A stretch of 64,000 nucleotides of DNA, taken from NCBI GenBank assembly GCA_044359955.1, contig JBIKLF010000006.1, positions 1 to 64,000 on the forward strand, given 5' to 3'. The notes beneath the pieces were generated by a model that was given only the letters and a program-made list of their open reading frames with translations, searched no databases and was not told the origin of the DNA. The DNA comes from JACTMZ01 sp044359955. GTDB taxonomy: Bacteria > Verrucomicrobiota > Verrucomicrobiia > Chthoniobacterales > JACTMZ01. This document shows, in pieces, positions 15,451 through 23,957 of the stretch (position 1 is the stretch's first letter; every line of letters begins with the position of its first letter). The translations under genes were made by a program, and so were the position numbers.

Positions 15451-17153
15451 TCGGATGGCGTATCCTCTGCGGCGGTCTCGTTTTTGTCGCCGTTGCGACC
15501 ATCGCGGCGGCCGGACTCTCCACCCTGGCCGGACGACTTGAGACCCGGGGGGCCTGGATTGCCTTGGCGCTTGGTTTGTTCGCGGGATTTGCTGCCGCCC
15601 GCGGTGCGTCGGCCCCGCGGCAGAAGATCACCCTCGCCGACACCATCCTTTTTGTGGTCTTCGGCCTCGCTTCCCTGCGGGCTTTCCTCTGGGTGGTCTA
15701 TGCGCATGGACCCGACCTGAAAATTCTTTCGCCGCACAACCTCGGCGATATTGCCCTGCACCTTAATCTCATCCTGCGCTGGGCCCATGGCGGCACTTTC
15801 TGGCCGGAGAATCCTTTCCTCGCCGGGGCCGTCTTTCCCTACCACCCGGGAATGGACTTCTGGAACGCCGTCCTCGGCGTGCTCGGCGTGCCGGTCCTCG
15901 CCGGGCTGCGTTGGGTGGGACTGCTCGGCGCGGCCGCGACGGCCGTGGCCCTCTGGCGCTACGGTCGCGGCTTTGCCCTCGCTGCCTTCCTTTTCGCCGG
16001 AGGACTCGGCGCCGTTATTGTGCTCCAGGAAGGCGCCCTCGACGGCCAGCAGGACGGGGTGGAATGGAAAAATCTTTTCCTCACCATGCTGGTGACTCAA
16101 CGCGGGATGCTCTTCTCGCTGCCGGCGGGGTTTGTCCTCATGACCGTCTGGCGCACCCAACTTTCCGGATCGGACGGACCACGTCTTCCCGTGCCCGCAC
16201 AAGCGGCGCTCTACGCGTCGATGCCTTTCTTCAATGCACCGGCCTTCGCCTTTCTCAGCGTCCTCCTCGCCGTCTGCTTTATCGCCGGTTGGCGCACCGG
16301 ACGGTCGCGCGACTTTCTCATCGTCACCCTGCTCGCCGTGATTCCTGCCACGTGGCTGGTCCGCGTGGTGACCGGCAACTTCACCGCCCCGAACGCCCTG
16401 CGCTGGGCGCCGGGCTGGATGCAGGGCGATGATGGCTGGTGGTTCTGGCTGGGCAATTTCGGACTCTTTCTCCCCTTGGCCGCCGCGCTCGGTGTCATCA
16501 TCTTCCGCCGCGGCGCGGCCGACACCGCCATCCGCGTGTTCTACGGCGTTGCGGCGGCCACCCTCGTTTTTTGCTTTCTCTTCCTCCTCGCCGCCTGGCC
16601 TTGGGACAACACAAAGCTCATCGTCTGGAGTTACCTCGTCCTGGCGCCGCTCCTTTGGGACGGACTGGTCAAGCGCTGGCCGCTCGGGCTGCGCCTTGCG
16701 GCCTGCCTGGGCCTCTTCACTTCCGGTGCGTTGGCCCTCGTCGGCGGACTCGACGCAAGGCATGGCTACAAAATCGCCGATCGCGGCGAATTGGACGATG
16801 TTCAATTCCTGCTACGTCACCTCCCGGTCAACGCCCGCCTGGCCTGCGCGCCGGCCTACGACCACCCGGCCCTGCTGCTCGGACAACCCGTCGTGATGGG
16901 CCATGACGGCCACCTTTACAGTCAGGGCCTGGACTACGGGCCGGTCTCCGCGAAGTTGGACGTTCTGATGTCAGGCCGTGACGGTTGGCGCGATGCGGCC
17001 CGCGGATTGCAGACGCATTACCTTTTCTGGGGCCGCAAAGAAAAAGAACGCTGGCCGGACTCCCCCATGCCTTGGGTCCCGTGTGCCCGTCCATTGGCAA
17101 CCACCCCCAGCGGCGTTCTCTATCTCCTCACGCCCTGCTTGCTGGAAGAGTAA
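15447..17153 (+). CDS. polytopic membrane protein, glycosyltransferase-39-like
   Basis: A 568-residue protein with a dozen or so hydrophobic helices and a short C-terminal soluble part. I do not recognise a named family; the arrangement (helix, long loop with PHNLGDIALHLNLILRWAHGGTFWPENPF, FPYHPGMDFWNAVLG, later a DARHGYKIADRGELDDVQFLLRHLP tail) resembles membrane glycosyltransferases of the GT-C class. The start is a GTG overlapping the upstream stop, with AGGAGGA centred about 11 bases ahead, one of the strongest Shine-Dalgarno sequences in the window, so translational coupling with the Agl23-type gene is likely. Together they may process a lipid-linked sugar made by the divergent GT2. Confidence 0.7.
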   Translation: MIGWRILCGGLVFVAVATIAAAGLSTLAGRLETRGAWIALALGLFAGFAAARGASAPRQKITLADTILFVVFGLASLRAFLWVVYAHGPDLKILSPHNLGDIALHLNLILRWAHGGTFWPENPFLAGAVFPYHPGMDFWNAVLGVLGVPVLAGLRWVGLLGAAATAVALWRYGRGFALAAFLFAGGLGAVIVLQEGALDGQQDGVEWKNLFLTMLVTQRGMLFSLPAGFVLMTVWRTQLSGSDGPRLPVPAQAALYASMPFFNAPAFAFLSVLLAVCFIAGWRTGRSRDFLIVTLLAVIPATWLVRVVTGNFTAPNALRWAPGWMQGDDGWWFWLGNFGLFLPLAAALGVIIFRRGAADTAIRVFYGVAAATLVFCFLFLLAAWPWDNTKLIVWSYLVLAPLLWDGLVKRWPLGLRLAACLGLFTSGALALVGGLDARHGYKIADRGELDDVQFLLRHLPVNARLACAPAYDHPALLLGQPVVMGHDGHLYSQGLDYGPVSAKLDVLMSGRDGWRDAARGLQTHYLFWGRKEKERWPDSPMPWVPCARPLATTPSGVLYLLTPCLLEE

Positions 17154-17423
17154 GGTGAGAGTTTTCAGTTTTCAGTGATTCAGTTTTTGCGGAGCACGAC
17201 CCACTTTTTTGGTGAACAGTTTCGCGCGAGACCAGGGGGCACGGGCGTCCCGCACGTCACGACCCGACAACACGGCCGAGACGGCCGTGCCCCCTGGAAA
17301 AACCGAACCCAGCCGCGTCCGGAGCGCATCTATACCGGCATCGTTCCGACTTATGCCAACGTCCTTTTGCTTTTCGACTCCCCACTAACTCAATGAGAGT
17401 TACTCTCTCGAAAGGGAATAAAG
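17154..17423. repeat. repeat-filled intergenic DNA (family G fragment, family D core)
   Basis: No gene. It starts with a TTTTCAGTTTTCAGTGATTCAG fragment, then an imperfect inverted repeat 17234-17303 whose arms are CCAGGGGGCACGGGCGTC and GACGGCCGTGCCCCCTGG, the core of the composite family D repeat seen near 37.6, 46.5 and 48.6 kb. The GCATCGTTCCGACTTA motif at about 17338-17353 recurs at the edge of several other repeats (13155, 37782, 43018, 48768). Confidence 0.65.
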
Positions 17424-17569
17424 ACAGGCCACGGATGGAAGAAGATGAAAGAGGATAAGCGGGGCGCGCTGACACGCGCCCCGCTCATGGCATTTCTCCG
17501 AGGACTGTGTTTGCGCCGTGTCAATGGCGCAAACACCATCTTCTGGCATCCTCTTCCATCCGTGGCTTT
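17424..17569. repeat. terminal-inverted-repeat element with two internal palindromes
   Basis: About 145 bp. Ends are AGGCCACGGATGGAAGAAGA on the left and CTTCCATCCGTGGCTTT on the right. Inside are two perfect 10-bp hairpins: GCGGGGCGCG-CTGACA-CGCGCCCCGC and TGTTTGCGCC-N8-GGCGCAAACA. A near-identical copy lies at 27448-27591, and copies with different internal palindromes lie at 26566 and 29762. No coding potential. Confidence 0.75.
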
Positions 17570-18008
17570 CTGACCTCTGGCCTGCCCAAGCTCGCAGTCG
17601 ACGCCGGCCCCAGTTACTCCCAAACCACACCCGCCGCGCGCGGGTTCAGGGACTATGCATCGAGTGGTAGGGCTGGGCCTTTGCCTAGGGGCCATCTTCA
17701 CTGCGTTCCGGTTGGACCGGCCGTGTCGAATCCCAGAAAATGTTCACGGTCGGCCCAGAGGTTCGACCCTACCCCGGGGCCGAAGGACAAAGTCCCAAGG
17801 CGATGGGCCCTTGGTATTAATCCCTCCGACGAAACACTGAACACCGAATCACTGAACACTCCGCGCCGCGGAGTGAAGTTTTCAGTTCACAGTGTTCAGT
17901 ATTTGCAGAGTCAACAAACCGCGACGCCGAAAAAACTTCAGCACCTCCGGCTGAACACTGAAAACTGAATCACTGAACACTCCGCGCCGCGCAAGCGGCG
18001 CGGCGCGG
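17570..18008. repeat. further repeat-derived intergenic DNA before the L,D-transpeptidase gene
   Basis: 17572-17630 continues the similarity with 27592-27650 (GCCCAAGCTCGCAGTCGACG, CCCCAGTTACTCCC), 17805-17820 (AGGCGATGGGCCCTTGGT) recurs inverted near 31130, and 17823-18005 contains two copies of an ACTGAACAC...CTGAATCACTGAACACTCCGCG unit with GC hairpins (CGCCGCGGAG, CCGCGCAAGCGGCGCGG). I see no gene. Confidence 0.6.
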
Positions 18009-18620
18009 TCAGAACCTCCACAGCTTGCCCTGCTTCGCGTCGGCGAAGACTTGGGGGCTGAGCATGTAGGACATCGGCGGGTTCGGCAGCGCCGAGTCGT
18101 CGAGGCGGGGCAGCGATTTGCCGACCGTCGCGTCCCAAGGCTGGCTGGTCGAAATGTTGATCGGCGTTCCGCTCCGCACGAGATTGAAGGTTTTCTGCGC
18201 GGCCTTCAGCGGCATACGCACGCAACCCATCGTGCTCGGGTGGGGCTTCACAAAACCCCAATGCATGCCGTAAGCCGACTTGAACTCCATCCAATAAGTC
18301 ATCGGATAGCCCGCGCCGGGATTGCTGATCCGCCGGCGGTTGGCCGTCTTGGAGTAAATTTTGTAGTTGCCGTGCGGGGTGGGCGTGGACGGTGTGCCCA
18401 CCGAGACCGGCGTGGCCAGCAACACCTCATTACCCTCAACCACATACAAACGCTGTGCGCCGGTGCTCAATTTCACCTGCACATTCGACGGGTTGCGCGG
18501 CTGCCGGACCGGCGGATCGAACGTGAAAGAATTGTTGCTCCCCATCCGAGTGGTTTCACATCCGGTGAGAACCACGAGGGCCAAAACCGACATCAGGCAA
18601 CTAAAAAGGACCTTTTTCAT
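18009..18620 (-). CDS. L,D-transpeptidase lipoprotein (YkuD domain)
   Basis: Predicted peptidoglycan L,D-transpeptidase, forming 3-3 cross-links or attaching lipoproteins to the wall; periplasmic, lipid-anchored. MKKVLFSCLMSVLALVVLTGC is a lipoprotein signal (LTGC lipobox). The YkuD domain spans about 50-160 with the catalytic HWGFVKPHPSTMGCVRMP motif (His, then S-x-G-C-x-R; nucleophile Cys). The C-terminal tail (MSYMLSPQVFADAKQGKLWRF) is unassigned. Start ATG 18620; a GTG three codons upstream is possible. Monocistronic, divergent from the NtrC-type regulator with 118 bp between, so regulation by that activator cannot be excluded. Confidence 0.9.
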   Translation of the reverse strand: MKKVLFSCLMSVLALVVLTGCETTRMGSNNSFTFDPPVRQPRNPSNVQVKLSTGAQRLYVVEGNEVLLATPVSVGTPSTPTPHGNYKIYSKTANRRRISNPGAGYPMTYWMEFKSAYGMHWGFVKPHPSTMGCVRMPLKAAQKTFNLVRSGTPINISTSQPWDATVGKSLPRLDDSALPNPPMSYMLSPQVFADAKQGKLWRF

Positions 18621-18738
18621 GTCCAGCACTCATAGGCAGCCCAGCCGCCCAGGCAAGCACAAAGCGCCGTGGAACGAACTTGTGTGTTGCCATCTCCGGC
18701 CCGGCCGTAGAGAAAAATTGTCACACCTGACGCCGCCC

Positions 18739-20091
18739 GTGAAGAAAACCATCCTTGTCGTCGATGACGAGAAAAATACCCGCGAAGGGCTGCGGACCTC
18801 GCTTGAGGAAAACTACGAGGTCTATGTGGCCGCCGATGCCGCCGGGGCGCGCGCCGTTATGGAGACCGACCGCGTCGATCTTCTCCTCACCGACCTGCGC
18901 CTCGGGGCGGACGACGGCATGGACGTGCTCGCCTGGGCCCTGCGGCAAAGTCACCCGCCGGTGTGTATCATCATGACCGCTTACGGCACGGTCGATGCCG
19001 CGGTCGAGGCCATGAAACGCGGCGCTTATGACTTTGTGACCAAGCCGGTCAACATCGACCGCCTCGACCTCCTTATCAAACGGGCCCTCCATGGTTCCGC
19101 AATCGAGCGTGAGAACGTCAGCCTGCGCGAGCAAGTCGATAAACGTTACGGCCTGGACAACTTCGTCGGCGACTCGCACGCCATGTCGCATGTGCTCGAC
19201 ACGATCAAACAGGTGGCACCATCCCGCGCCACCGTCCTCATCTCCGGCGAGAGCGGCACCGGCAAAGAACTGGCCGCCCACGCCATCCACCGGCTCAGCC
19301 CCCGCCATCGCGGACCGTTCGTCGCGGTGCATTGCGCCGCACTCTCGCCGCAATTGCTCGAGAGCGAACTCTTCGGGCACGAGAAAGGCGCGTTCACCGG
19401 GGCGGGCGAGCGGCGCATCGGACGCTTCGAACAGGCCGCCGGCGGCACCCTCTTCCTCGATGAAATCGGCGAGATCGACGCGGCCACGCAGGTCAAAATC
19501 CTCCGCGTCCTCGGCGAACGCGTCTTCGAACGCGTCGGCGGGAACAAAACCCTCGCCGCCGAGGTGCGCCTCCTCGCGGCCACCAACCGCGACCTCGCCA
19601 AAATGGTCGAGGCAGGAAAATTCCGCGAGGACCTCTTCTTCCGTCTCAATGTCGTGCAACTTCTTCTCCCGCCCCTGCGCGACCGCCGCGAGGATATTCC
19701 ACTGCTGGCCCGGCATTTCTTGCGCGAGTCCGCCCAGGAGAACGACAAGCCGTTCCGCGAACTGACCTCCGAGGCGATGAAAGCTCTCCTGGCCTGCCCA
19801 TGGCCCGGCAATGTGCGCGAACTGCGCGCCGCCATCGAGCATGGCGTGGTCATGGCCGGCGGACCCAAGATCACCCTGCGCGACCTGCCCGCCATGGTCC
19901 GGGCCGCGGCGGCCGCAGGCAACCCGGGCGCCCCCCTGCCCCTCGATCTCGGGGAAACCGAGCTCTCCCTCATGCGCCGCGCCCTGGCCGAAAGCAAAGG
20001 CAACCGGACGCTGGCCGCGAAGAAACTCGGCATCAGCCGCCGCACCCTGCACCGCAAACTGCGCGAGCATCCCGGATTGGACGCCTCATAG
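18739..20091 (+). CDS. sigma-54-dependent response regulator, NtrC family, orphan
   Basis: A 450-residue activator with three domains: receiver (1-118; acidic pair D9/D10, phospho-acceptor D52, T80, K102), AAA+ sigma-54 interaction domain (about 142-370; Walker A GESGTGKE 170-177, the sigma-54 contact loop GAFTGA at 217-222, Walker B TLFLDEIGEI at 237-246) and a Fis-type helix-turn-helix at the end (NRTLAAKKLGISRRTLHRKL). All key residues are intact. The start is GTG 18739 (MKKTILVVDDEKN); longer in-frame extensions run over the L,D-transpeptidase promoter. No histidine kinase is adjacent, so the partner is elsewhere. The next gene starts 6 bp after its stop, suggesting an operon with two membrane proteins. 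Confidence 0.93.
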   Translation: MKKTILVVDDEKNTREGLRTSLEENYEVYVAADAAGARAVMETDRVDLLLTDLRLGADDGMDVLAWALRQSHPPVCIIMTAYGTVDAAVEAMKRGAYDFVTKPVNIDRLDLLIKRALHGSAIERENVSLREQVDKRYGLDNFVGDSHAMSHVLDTIKQVAPSRATVLISGESGTGKELAAHAIHRLSPRHRGPFVAVHCAALSPQLLESELFGHEKGAFTGAGERRIGRFEQAAGGTLFLDEIGEIDAATQVKILRVLGERVFERVGGNKTLAAEVRLLAATNRDLAKMVEAGKFREDLFFRLNVVQLLLPPLRDRREDIPLLARHFLRESAQENDKPFRELTSEAMKALLACPWPGNVRELRAAIEHGVVMAGGPKITLRDLPAMVRAAAAAGNPGAPLPLDLGETELSLMRRALAESKGNRTLAAKKLGISRRTLHRKLREHPGLDAS

Positions 20092-20097
20092 CATCAC

Positions 20098-21816
20098 ATG
20101 GGCATCGAGACCAAACTCCAGGGCTTTCTCCACGCTTTCGAGCAGGGCCGGCCCGCCGTCTGGATCCGGCGTCTGCTCGTTGTCGCCATCCTCGCCTCGC
20201 TCGCCATGATGTGGTTCGTTTTCAAGTTCAACGGCTTCGCCGTGCCGGAGGCCATGGACCAGGCGCAAATCGGACGCCAATTGGCCGCCGGCCAGGGTTT
20301 CACCACGCTCTACGCTCGGCCCCTGGCCATGCATCTCTCGCTGGCCCGCACCGGACGCCTCGAAGTGCCGCTGCTCGAAACCAGCCAGGCACCCCTCGGC
20401 CCCATCCTCAATGCCCTCGTGCTGCACACCACCGGAACAAACACCGACCTGGGCCCGGGCCAAACCGTTTCTCCGGCCGAGCGCGCCATCACCAGCGTAT
20501 CCTTCCTCTTCTTCGCCGCATCGTTGTTTCTCTCATACCTTCTCGCACGCCGTCTCTTCGATCCCAGCCTCGCCCTCCTCGGCGTGGGCTTGATCCTCAT
20601 CACCGACCTCATGTGGCGCTTCTCGTTTTCCGGACTGCCGCAAATGGCCATGCTTTTCTTTTTCACCGGCGCCCTGCTCGCGCTGGCCGCGGCCCTGGAT
20701 GCCGGACAGGCGCGCCGTCGTGCCAAATCCATCCTTCTCGCCTTGCTCGCCGCATTCCTCCTCGGCCTCGTCACCCTCGGCAACGGCATCGGGCTCTGGA
20801 TTTTTGCCGGATTCTGGATTTTTGCCGTGGCTGTGATCCGCCCCCGTTGGCTCGTTGCCCTCACCGCTCCGGCGATCTTCGTCGCGCCTCTCTTGCCGTG
20901 GGCCTGGCACAACTGGCGGGCCCTGCGCAACCCCTTCGGCCTGCCGTTCTACGAACTCTACCGCCAGCCAGGCGGTGATCCGCTCGCCCTCCTCGCCGAC
21001 CTCGAACCGGTCCTGCACTTCAATATCGGCCACATCCTGACCAATACCGGCGCCCAAGCCATGGAGCAGATCTCGCGACTTTTCACCTACCTCGGCGGCA
21101 GTGTGGTCGCCGCGGCATTTTTCTTTGCCGTCGTCCTCCACGTCTTCCGCCGCTGGCAACCCGCGCAATTCCGCTGGGCCGTCCTCCTCATGTGGCTCGG
21201 CGCGGCGACCGGCATGTCCGTCTTCGGCACCGGCGCCGCCGTCTCGGTGAACCAACTTCACATCCTGTTCCTGCCCGTCATGATTTTTTACGGTCTGGCC
21301 TTTCTCCTCGTCCTCTACAGCCGCCTTGGGTTCGAGCAACCCCTGCTGCGCGGCGCTTTCATCACGGCCCTCTACCTCACGGCCGCCGTTCCGATGCTCA
21401 GCACCGCCCTCACGCGATCTCCGCAGGTCAACTGGCCACCTTATCTTCCGCCCCTCATCACACGCTTCAGCCAGTGGGTGCAACCGGACGAAGCCATTGC
21501 GGCCGACATTCCCTGGGCCACCGCATGGTATGCCGGACGCACCTCCCTGCTCCTGCCCGAAAGCATCGGCCAATTCGAAAGCATCCACAGCGAAGACCTC
21601 CTGCGCGCTCCTCTGGTCGGCATCTACCTCACGCCCTTCAGCGGCGACCAAGCCGCCTACGCCGGCATCGTCAACGGTCGCTACCGCGAATGGGCCCGCT
21701 TAGTCCTGCGCGAAGTCAAACAGGAGGAACTCTCCGGCTGGATGCTCCGCTCCGCGATCAACCTCCCCATCGACGCCCAATCCATCTTCTTCGCCGACCG
21801 CCCCCGCTGGCGCTGA
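20098..21816 (+). CDS. polytopic membrane protein, first of two tandem paralogues
   Basis: A 572-residue protein with roughly ten to eleven helices. After a first membrane helix (about 24-44) comes PEAMDQAQIGRQLAAGQGFTT, and near the C-terminus ADIPWATAWYAGRTSLLLPE; both blocks are shared almost word for word with the protein encoded immediately downstream. The layout (acidic residue in the first external loop, C-terminal extracytoplasmic part) is GT-C-like, reminiscent of GT39/ArnT-type glycosyltransferases, but I cannot assign a substrate. It begins 6 bp after the NtrC-type activator. Confidence 0.72.
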   Translation: MGIETKLQGFLHAFEQGRPAVWIRRLLVVAILASLAMMWFVFKFNGFAVPEAMDQAQIGRQLAAGQGFTTLYARPLAMHLSLARTGRLEVPLLETSQAPLGPILNALVLHTTGTNTDLGPGQTVSPAERAITSVSFLFFAASLFLSYLLARRLFDPSLALLGVGLILITDLMWRFSFSGLPQMAMLFFFTGALLALAAALDAGQARRRAKSILLALLAAFLLGLVTLGNGIGLWIFAGFWIFAVAVIRPRWLVALTAPAIFVAPLLPWAWHNWRALRNPFGLPFYELYRQPGGDPLALLADLEPVLHFNIGHILTNTGAQAMEQISRLFTYLGGSVVAAAFFFAVVLHVFRRWQPAQFRWAVLLMWLGAATGMSVFGTGAAVSVNQLHILFLPVMIFYGLAFLLVLYSRLGFEQPLLRGAFITALYLTAAVPMLSTALTRSPQVNWPPYLPPLITRFSQWVQPDEAIAADIPWATAWYAGRTSLLLPESIGQFESIHSEDLLRAPLVGIYLTPFSGDQAAYAGIVNGRYREWARLVLREVKQEELSGWMLRSAINLPIDAQSIFFADRPRWR

Positions 21817-21879
21817 CCCGCTTCTTCATCGACGCCCCGCCCGCCCGCCGCTAAACTGCCCTTTACCCCGCCGCCGCGC

Positions 21880-23604
21880 ATGATCCCAGCCGCAGAAAGA
21901 AAAGTTCAGGAATTTGTTCACGATATCGAAATCGGCGGCCTCAAGGCGCTCATCGTTCGTGTCCTCTTCCTCGCCGCCATTGCCGGTCTGGCTACCACCT
22001 ATCTGTTGATCAACTTCCGCGGGCTGAACACCGAGACGGCCATGGACCAAGCTCAGATCGGACGGCAAATTGCCGCCGGGGCCGGCTACACCACCCTTTA
22101 CGTGCGGCCGCTCGCCATGTGGCAGTTTCTCGAGCACCGCGAATCGTTGCCGCCGGGTCTCATGCCCGAGATCTACAACTTCCCGCTGAATCCCCTGCTC
22201 AATGCCGCCCTCCTGCGCCCCGTCAAACGTTGGTGGCCCATGGAACCGACCCAAATGGTCTACACCGGCGACACCGTCATTGCCGCCGCCGGCATCATGC
22301 TCTTTCTCGCCTCGGTCTTCATCCTCTTCTTCCTCGTGCGCGCTCTCTTTGATGCGCGGATCGCCTGGATGACGTCCGGCCTCGTTGTGCTTACCGACCT
22401 CCTGTGGCGTTTCTCCCTCTCCGGCCTCCCGCAGATGCTCATGCTCTTTCTCTTCAGTGCGGCCCTCTGGCTCGTGCACCGCGCGATGGCCGCGCGTGAG
22501 GAACAAAGGACCGGGCGCATGCTGCTGCTCCTCTCCCTCGTCGCGATTCTCTTCGGCTTGATGACGCTGGCCCAACCGCTCGCATCCTGGATTTTCCTCG
22601 GCTTTCTCGCCTTTGTGTTTGCGTGGTTCCGTCCGCATGCGGTGAGCGGGTTGCTCGTCCTCTTCCTCTACGCCGCCGTCGTCACACCTTGGCTGGTTCG
22701 CAATTACCTCGTGTGCGGCAATCCATTCGGGCTCGCCCTCTTCAGCATCCTCGACGGCACCGCGGGCTCCGAACTCTCCTTCATGAGCAACCTCCAGCCC
22801 GACCTCACCGCCTTCGGTTCCGTGCGCGGCAAGCTGCGCGGCGGATTGCTCGACCAGTTCCAAAACCTCTTCTCCTACCTCGGCTTCAACGTCGCTGCCG
22901 TGGCCTTCTTCTTCTCGCTGCTCCACGTCTTCAAAGTCAACGTGACCAACATGCTGCGCTGGGGCCTAGTCCTCATGTGGTCCTTCGCCGTGCTCGGCAT
23001 GGCGGCCTTCGCCCCGCGCGGCGACGTTTCCCACAACCAACTCCACGTTCTCTTTCTCCCCTTCTTCATCGCCTACGGCGCGGCCTTTCTCATCGTGCTC
23101 TGGAACCGCATGAACCTCCGCTTCGCCCCGGCCCGCGTCGCCTTCCTCGCCGCCATCTTCCTCCTGTCCGCCCTGCCCATGGGGATCAATCTCCTCACCT
23201 CGCCACCCGGACGCGTCGCTTGGCCCCCCTACATCGCACCCTTCATCCATACGGTGGCTAACTGGATGGACCCGAACGAAGTGCTTTGCTCTGATATGCC
23301 TTGGGCCACCGCTTGGTATGGCGGACGCCAATCGCTTCTCCTCCCCGCCACAGTCCAGCAATTCATCGCCATCCACGACTACGAATACCTGGGCGGACCG
23401 GTCAATGGACTCTACCTCACCCCGGTCTCGGGCAACCGCCCTTTTATCTCCCAAATCGCCAAGGGCGATTACGGATCATGGGCCACTTTCATCATGCGCA
23501 CCGCCGACCTGTCCCGCTTCCCCCTCCAGTATTTCACGCCGTTGCCCATCGACAACGAATGCGTCTTCTACTCCAATCGCGACCGCTGGAGCAAACGCCC
23601 ATAA
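21880..23604 (+). CDS. polytopic membrane protein, second of two tandem paralogues
   Basis: A 574-residue paralogue of the preceding protein, with matched blocks TETAMDQAQIGRQIAAGAGYTT (about residue 50-71), LLWRFSLSGLPQMLMLFLFS (versus LMWRFSFSGLPQMAMLFFFT) and SDMPWATAWYGGRQSLLLPA. The two genes therefore arose by tandem duplication and have diverged in the loops. GT-C-type membrane glycosyltransferase is the best guess. Start ATG 21880, 63 bp after the previous stop. The xseB start follows 5 bp after its stop, so this may be one long transcript from the activator to dxs. Confidence 0.72.
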   Translation: MIPAAERKVQEFVHDIEIGGLKALIVRVLFLAAIAGLATTYLLINFRGLNTETAMDQAQIGRQIAAGAGYTTLYVRPLAMWQFLEHRESLPPGLMPEIYNFPLNPLLNAALLRPVKRWWPMEPTQMVYTGDTVIAAAGIMLFLASVFILFFLVRALFDARIAWMTSGLVVLTDLLWRFSLSGLPQMLMLFLFSAALWLVHRAMAAREEQRTGRMLLLLSLVAILFGLMTLAQPLASWIFLGFLAFVFAWFRPHAVSGLLVLFLYAAVVTPWLVRNYLVCGNPFGLALFSILDGTAGSELSFMSNLQPDLTAFGSVRGKLRGGLLDQFQNLFSYLGFNVAAVAFFFSLLHVFKVNVTNMLRWGLVLMWSFAVLGMAAFAPRGDVSHNQLHVLFLPFFIAYGAAFLIVLWNRMNLRFAPARVAFLAAIFLLSALPMGINLLTSPPGRVAWPPYIAPFIHTVANWMDPNEVLCSDMPWATAWYGGRQSLLLPATVQQFIAIHDYEYLGGPVNGLYLTPVSGNRPFISQIAKGDYGSWATFIMRTADLSRFPLQYFTPLPIDNECVFYSNRDRWSKRP

Positions 23605-23609
23605 CCCGC

Positions 23610-23864
23610 ATGCCCACCCGCAAAAAAGACGAAGCCCCGCAGAATTTCGAGGACGCCATGCAACGCCTCGACGCCATCGTGGCCAAACTCGAGGAGGACA
23701 AACTTCCGCTCGACGAAATGCTCTCCCGCTACGAGGAAGGCGTGGCTCTGGCCCGCTACTGCGGGGAGAAGTTGGAGGCGGCGGAACAAAAAGTGCGCCT
23801 GATTGCCAAAAAGGCGGACGGCACCATGACCCTGGAAGACTTCGATGACGGCGAAGAAACCTAA
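23610..23864 (+). CDS. xseB: exodeoxyribonuclease VII small subunit
   Basis: 84-residue accessory subunit of exonuclease VII (XseA-XseB), which degrades single-stranded DNA in the cytoplasm. The signature NFEDAMQRLDAIVAKLEEDKLPLDEMLSRYEEGVALARYCGEKLEAAEQKVRLI (residues 12-65) is the two-helix XseB core. Start ATG 23610 sits 5 bp after the upstream membrane protein; an open frame continues upstream but is antisense-like shadow of that gene. The xseA subunit is not in the window. The dxs gene follows across a family B repeat; in many bacteria xseB-ispA-dxs is an operon, and here ispA is missing. Confidence 0.92.
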   Translation: MPTRKKDEAPQNFEDAMQRLDAIVAKLEEDKLPLDEMLSRYEEGVALARYCGEKLEAAEQKVRLIAKKADGTMTLEDFDDGEET

Positions 23865-23877
23865 ACACTCCTCCCTC

Positions 23878-23905
23878 GGTAGGGACGAGCGGCCCGCTCG
23901 TCCTT
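23878..23905. repeat. short family B hairpin
   Basis: GGTAGGGACGAGCGGCCCGC and TCGTCC: one hairpin (GGACGAGCG mirrored) between xseB and dxs, with only one of the two palindromes of full-length copies. Confidence 0.7.
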
Positions 23906-23957
23906 TCCATCCCAACCACACCCCTCTCCTCCTCTAACCCGTCGTCCCCGCAGCCAG

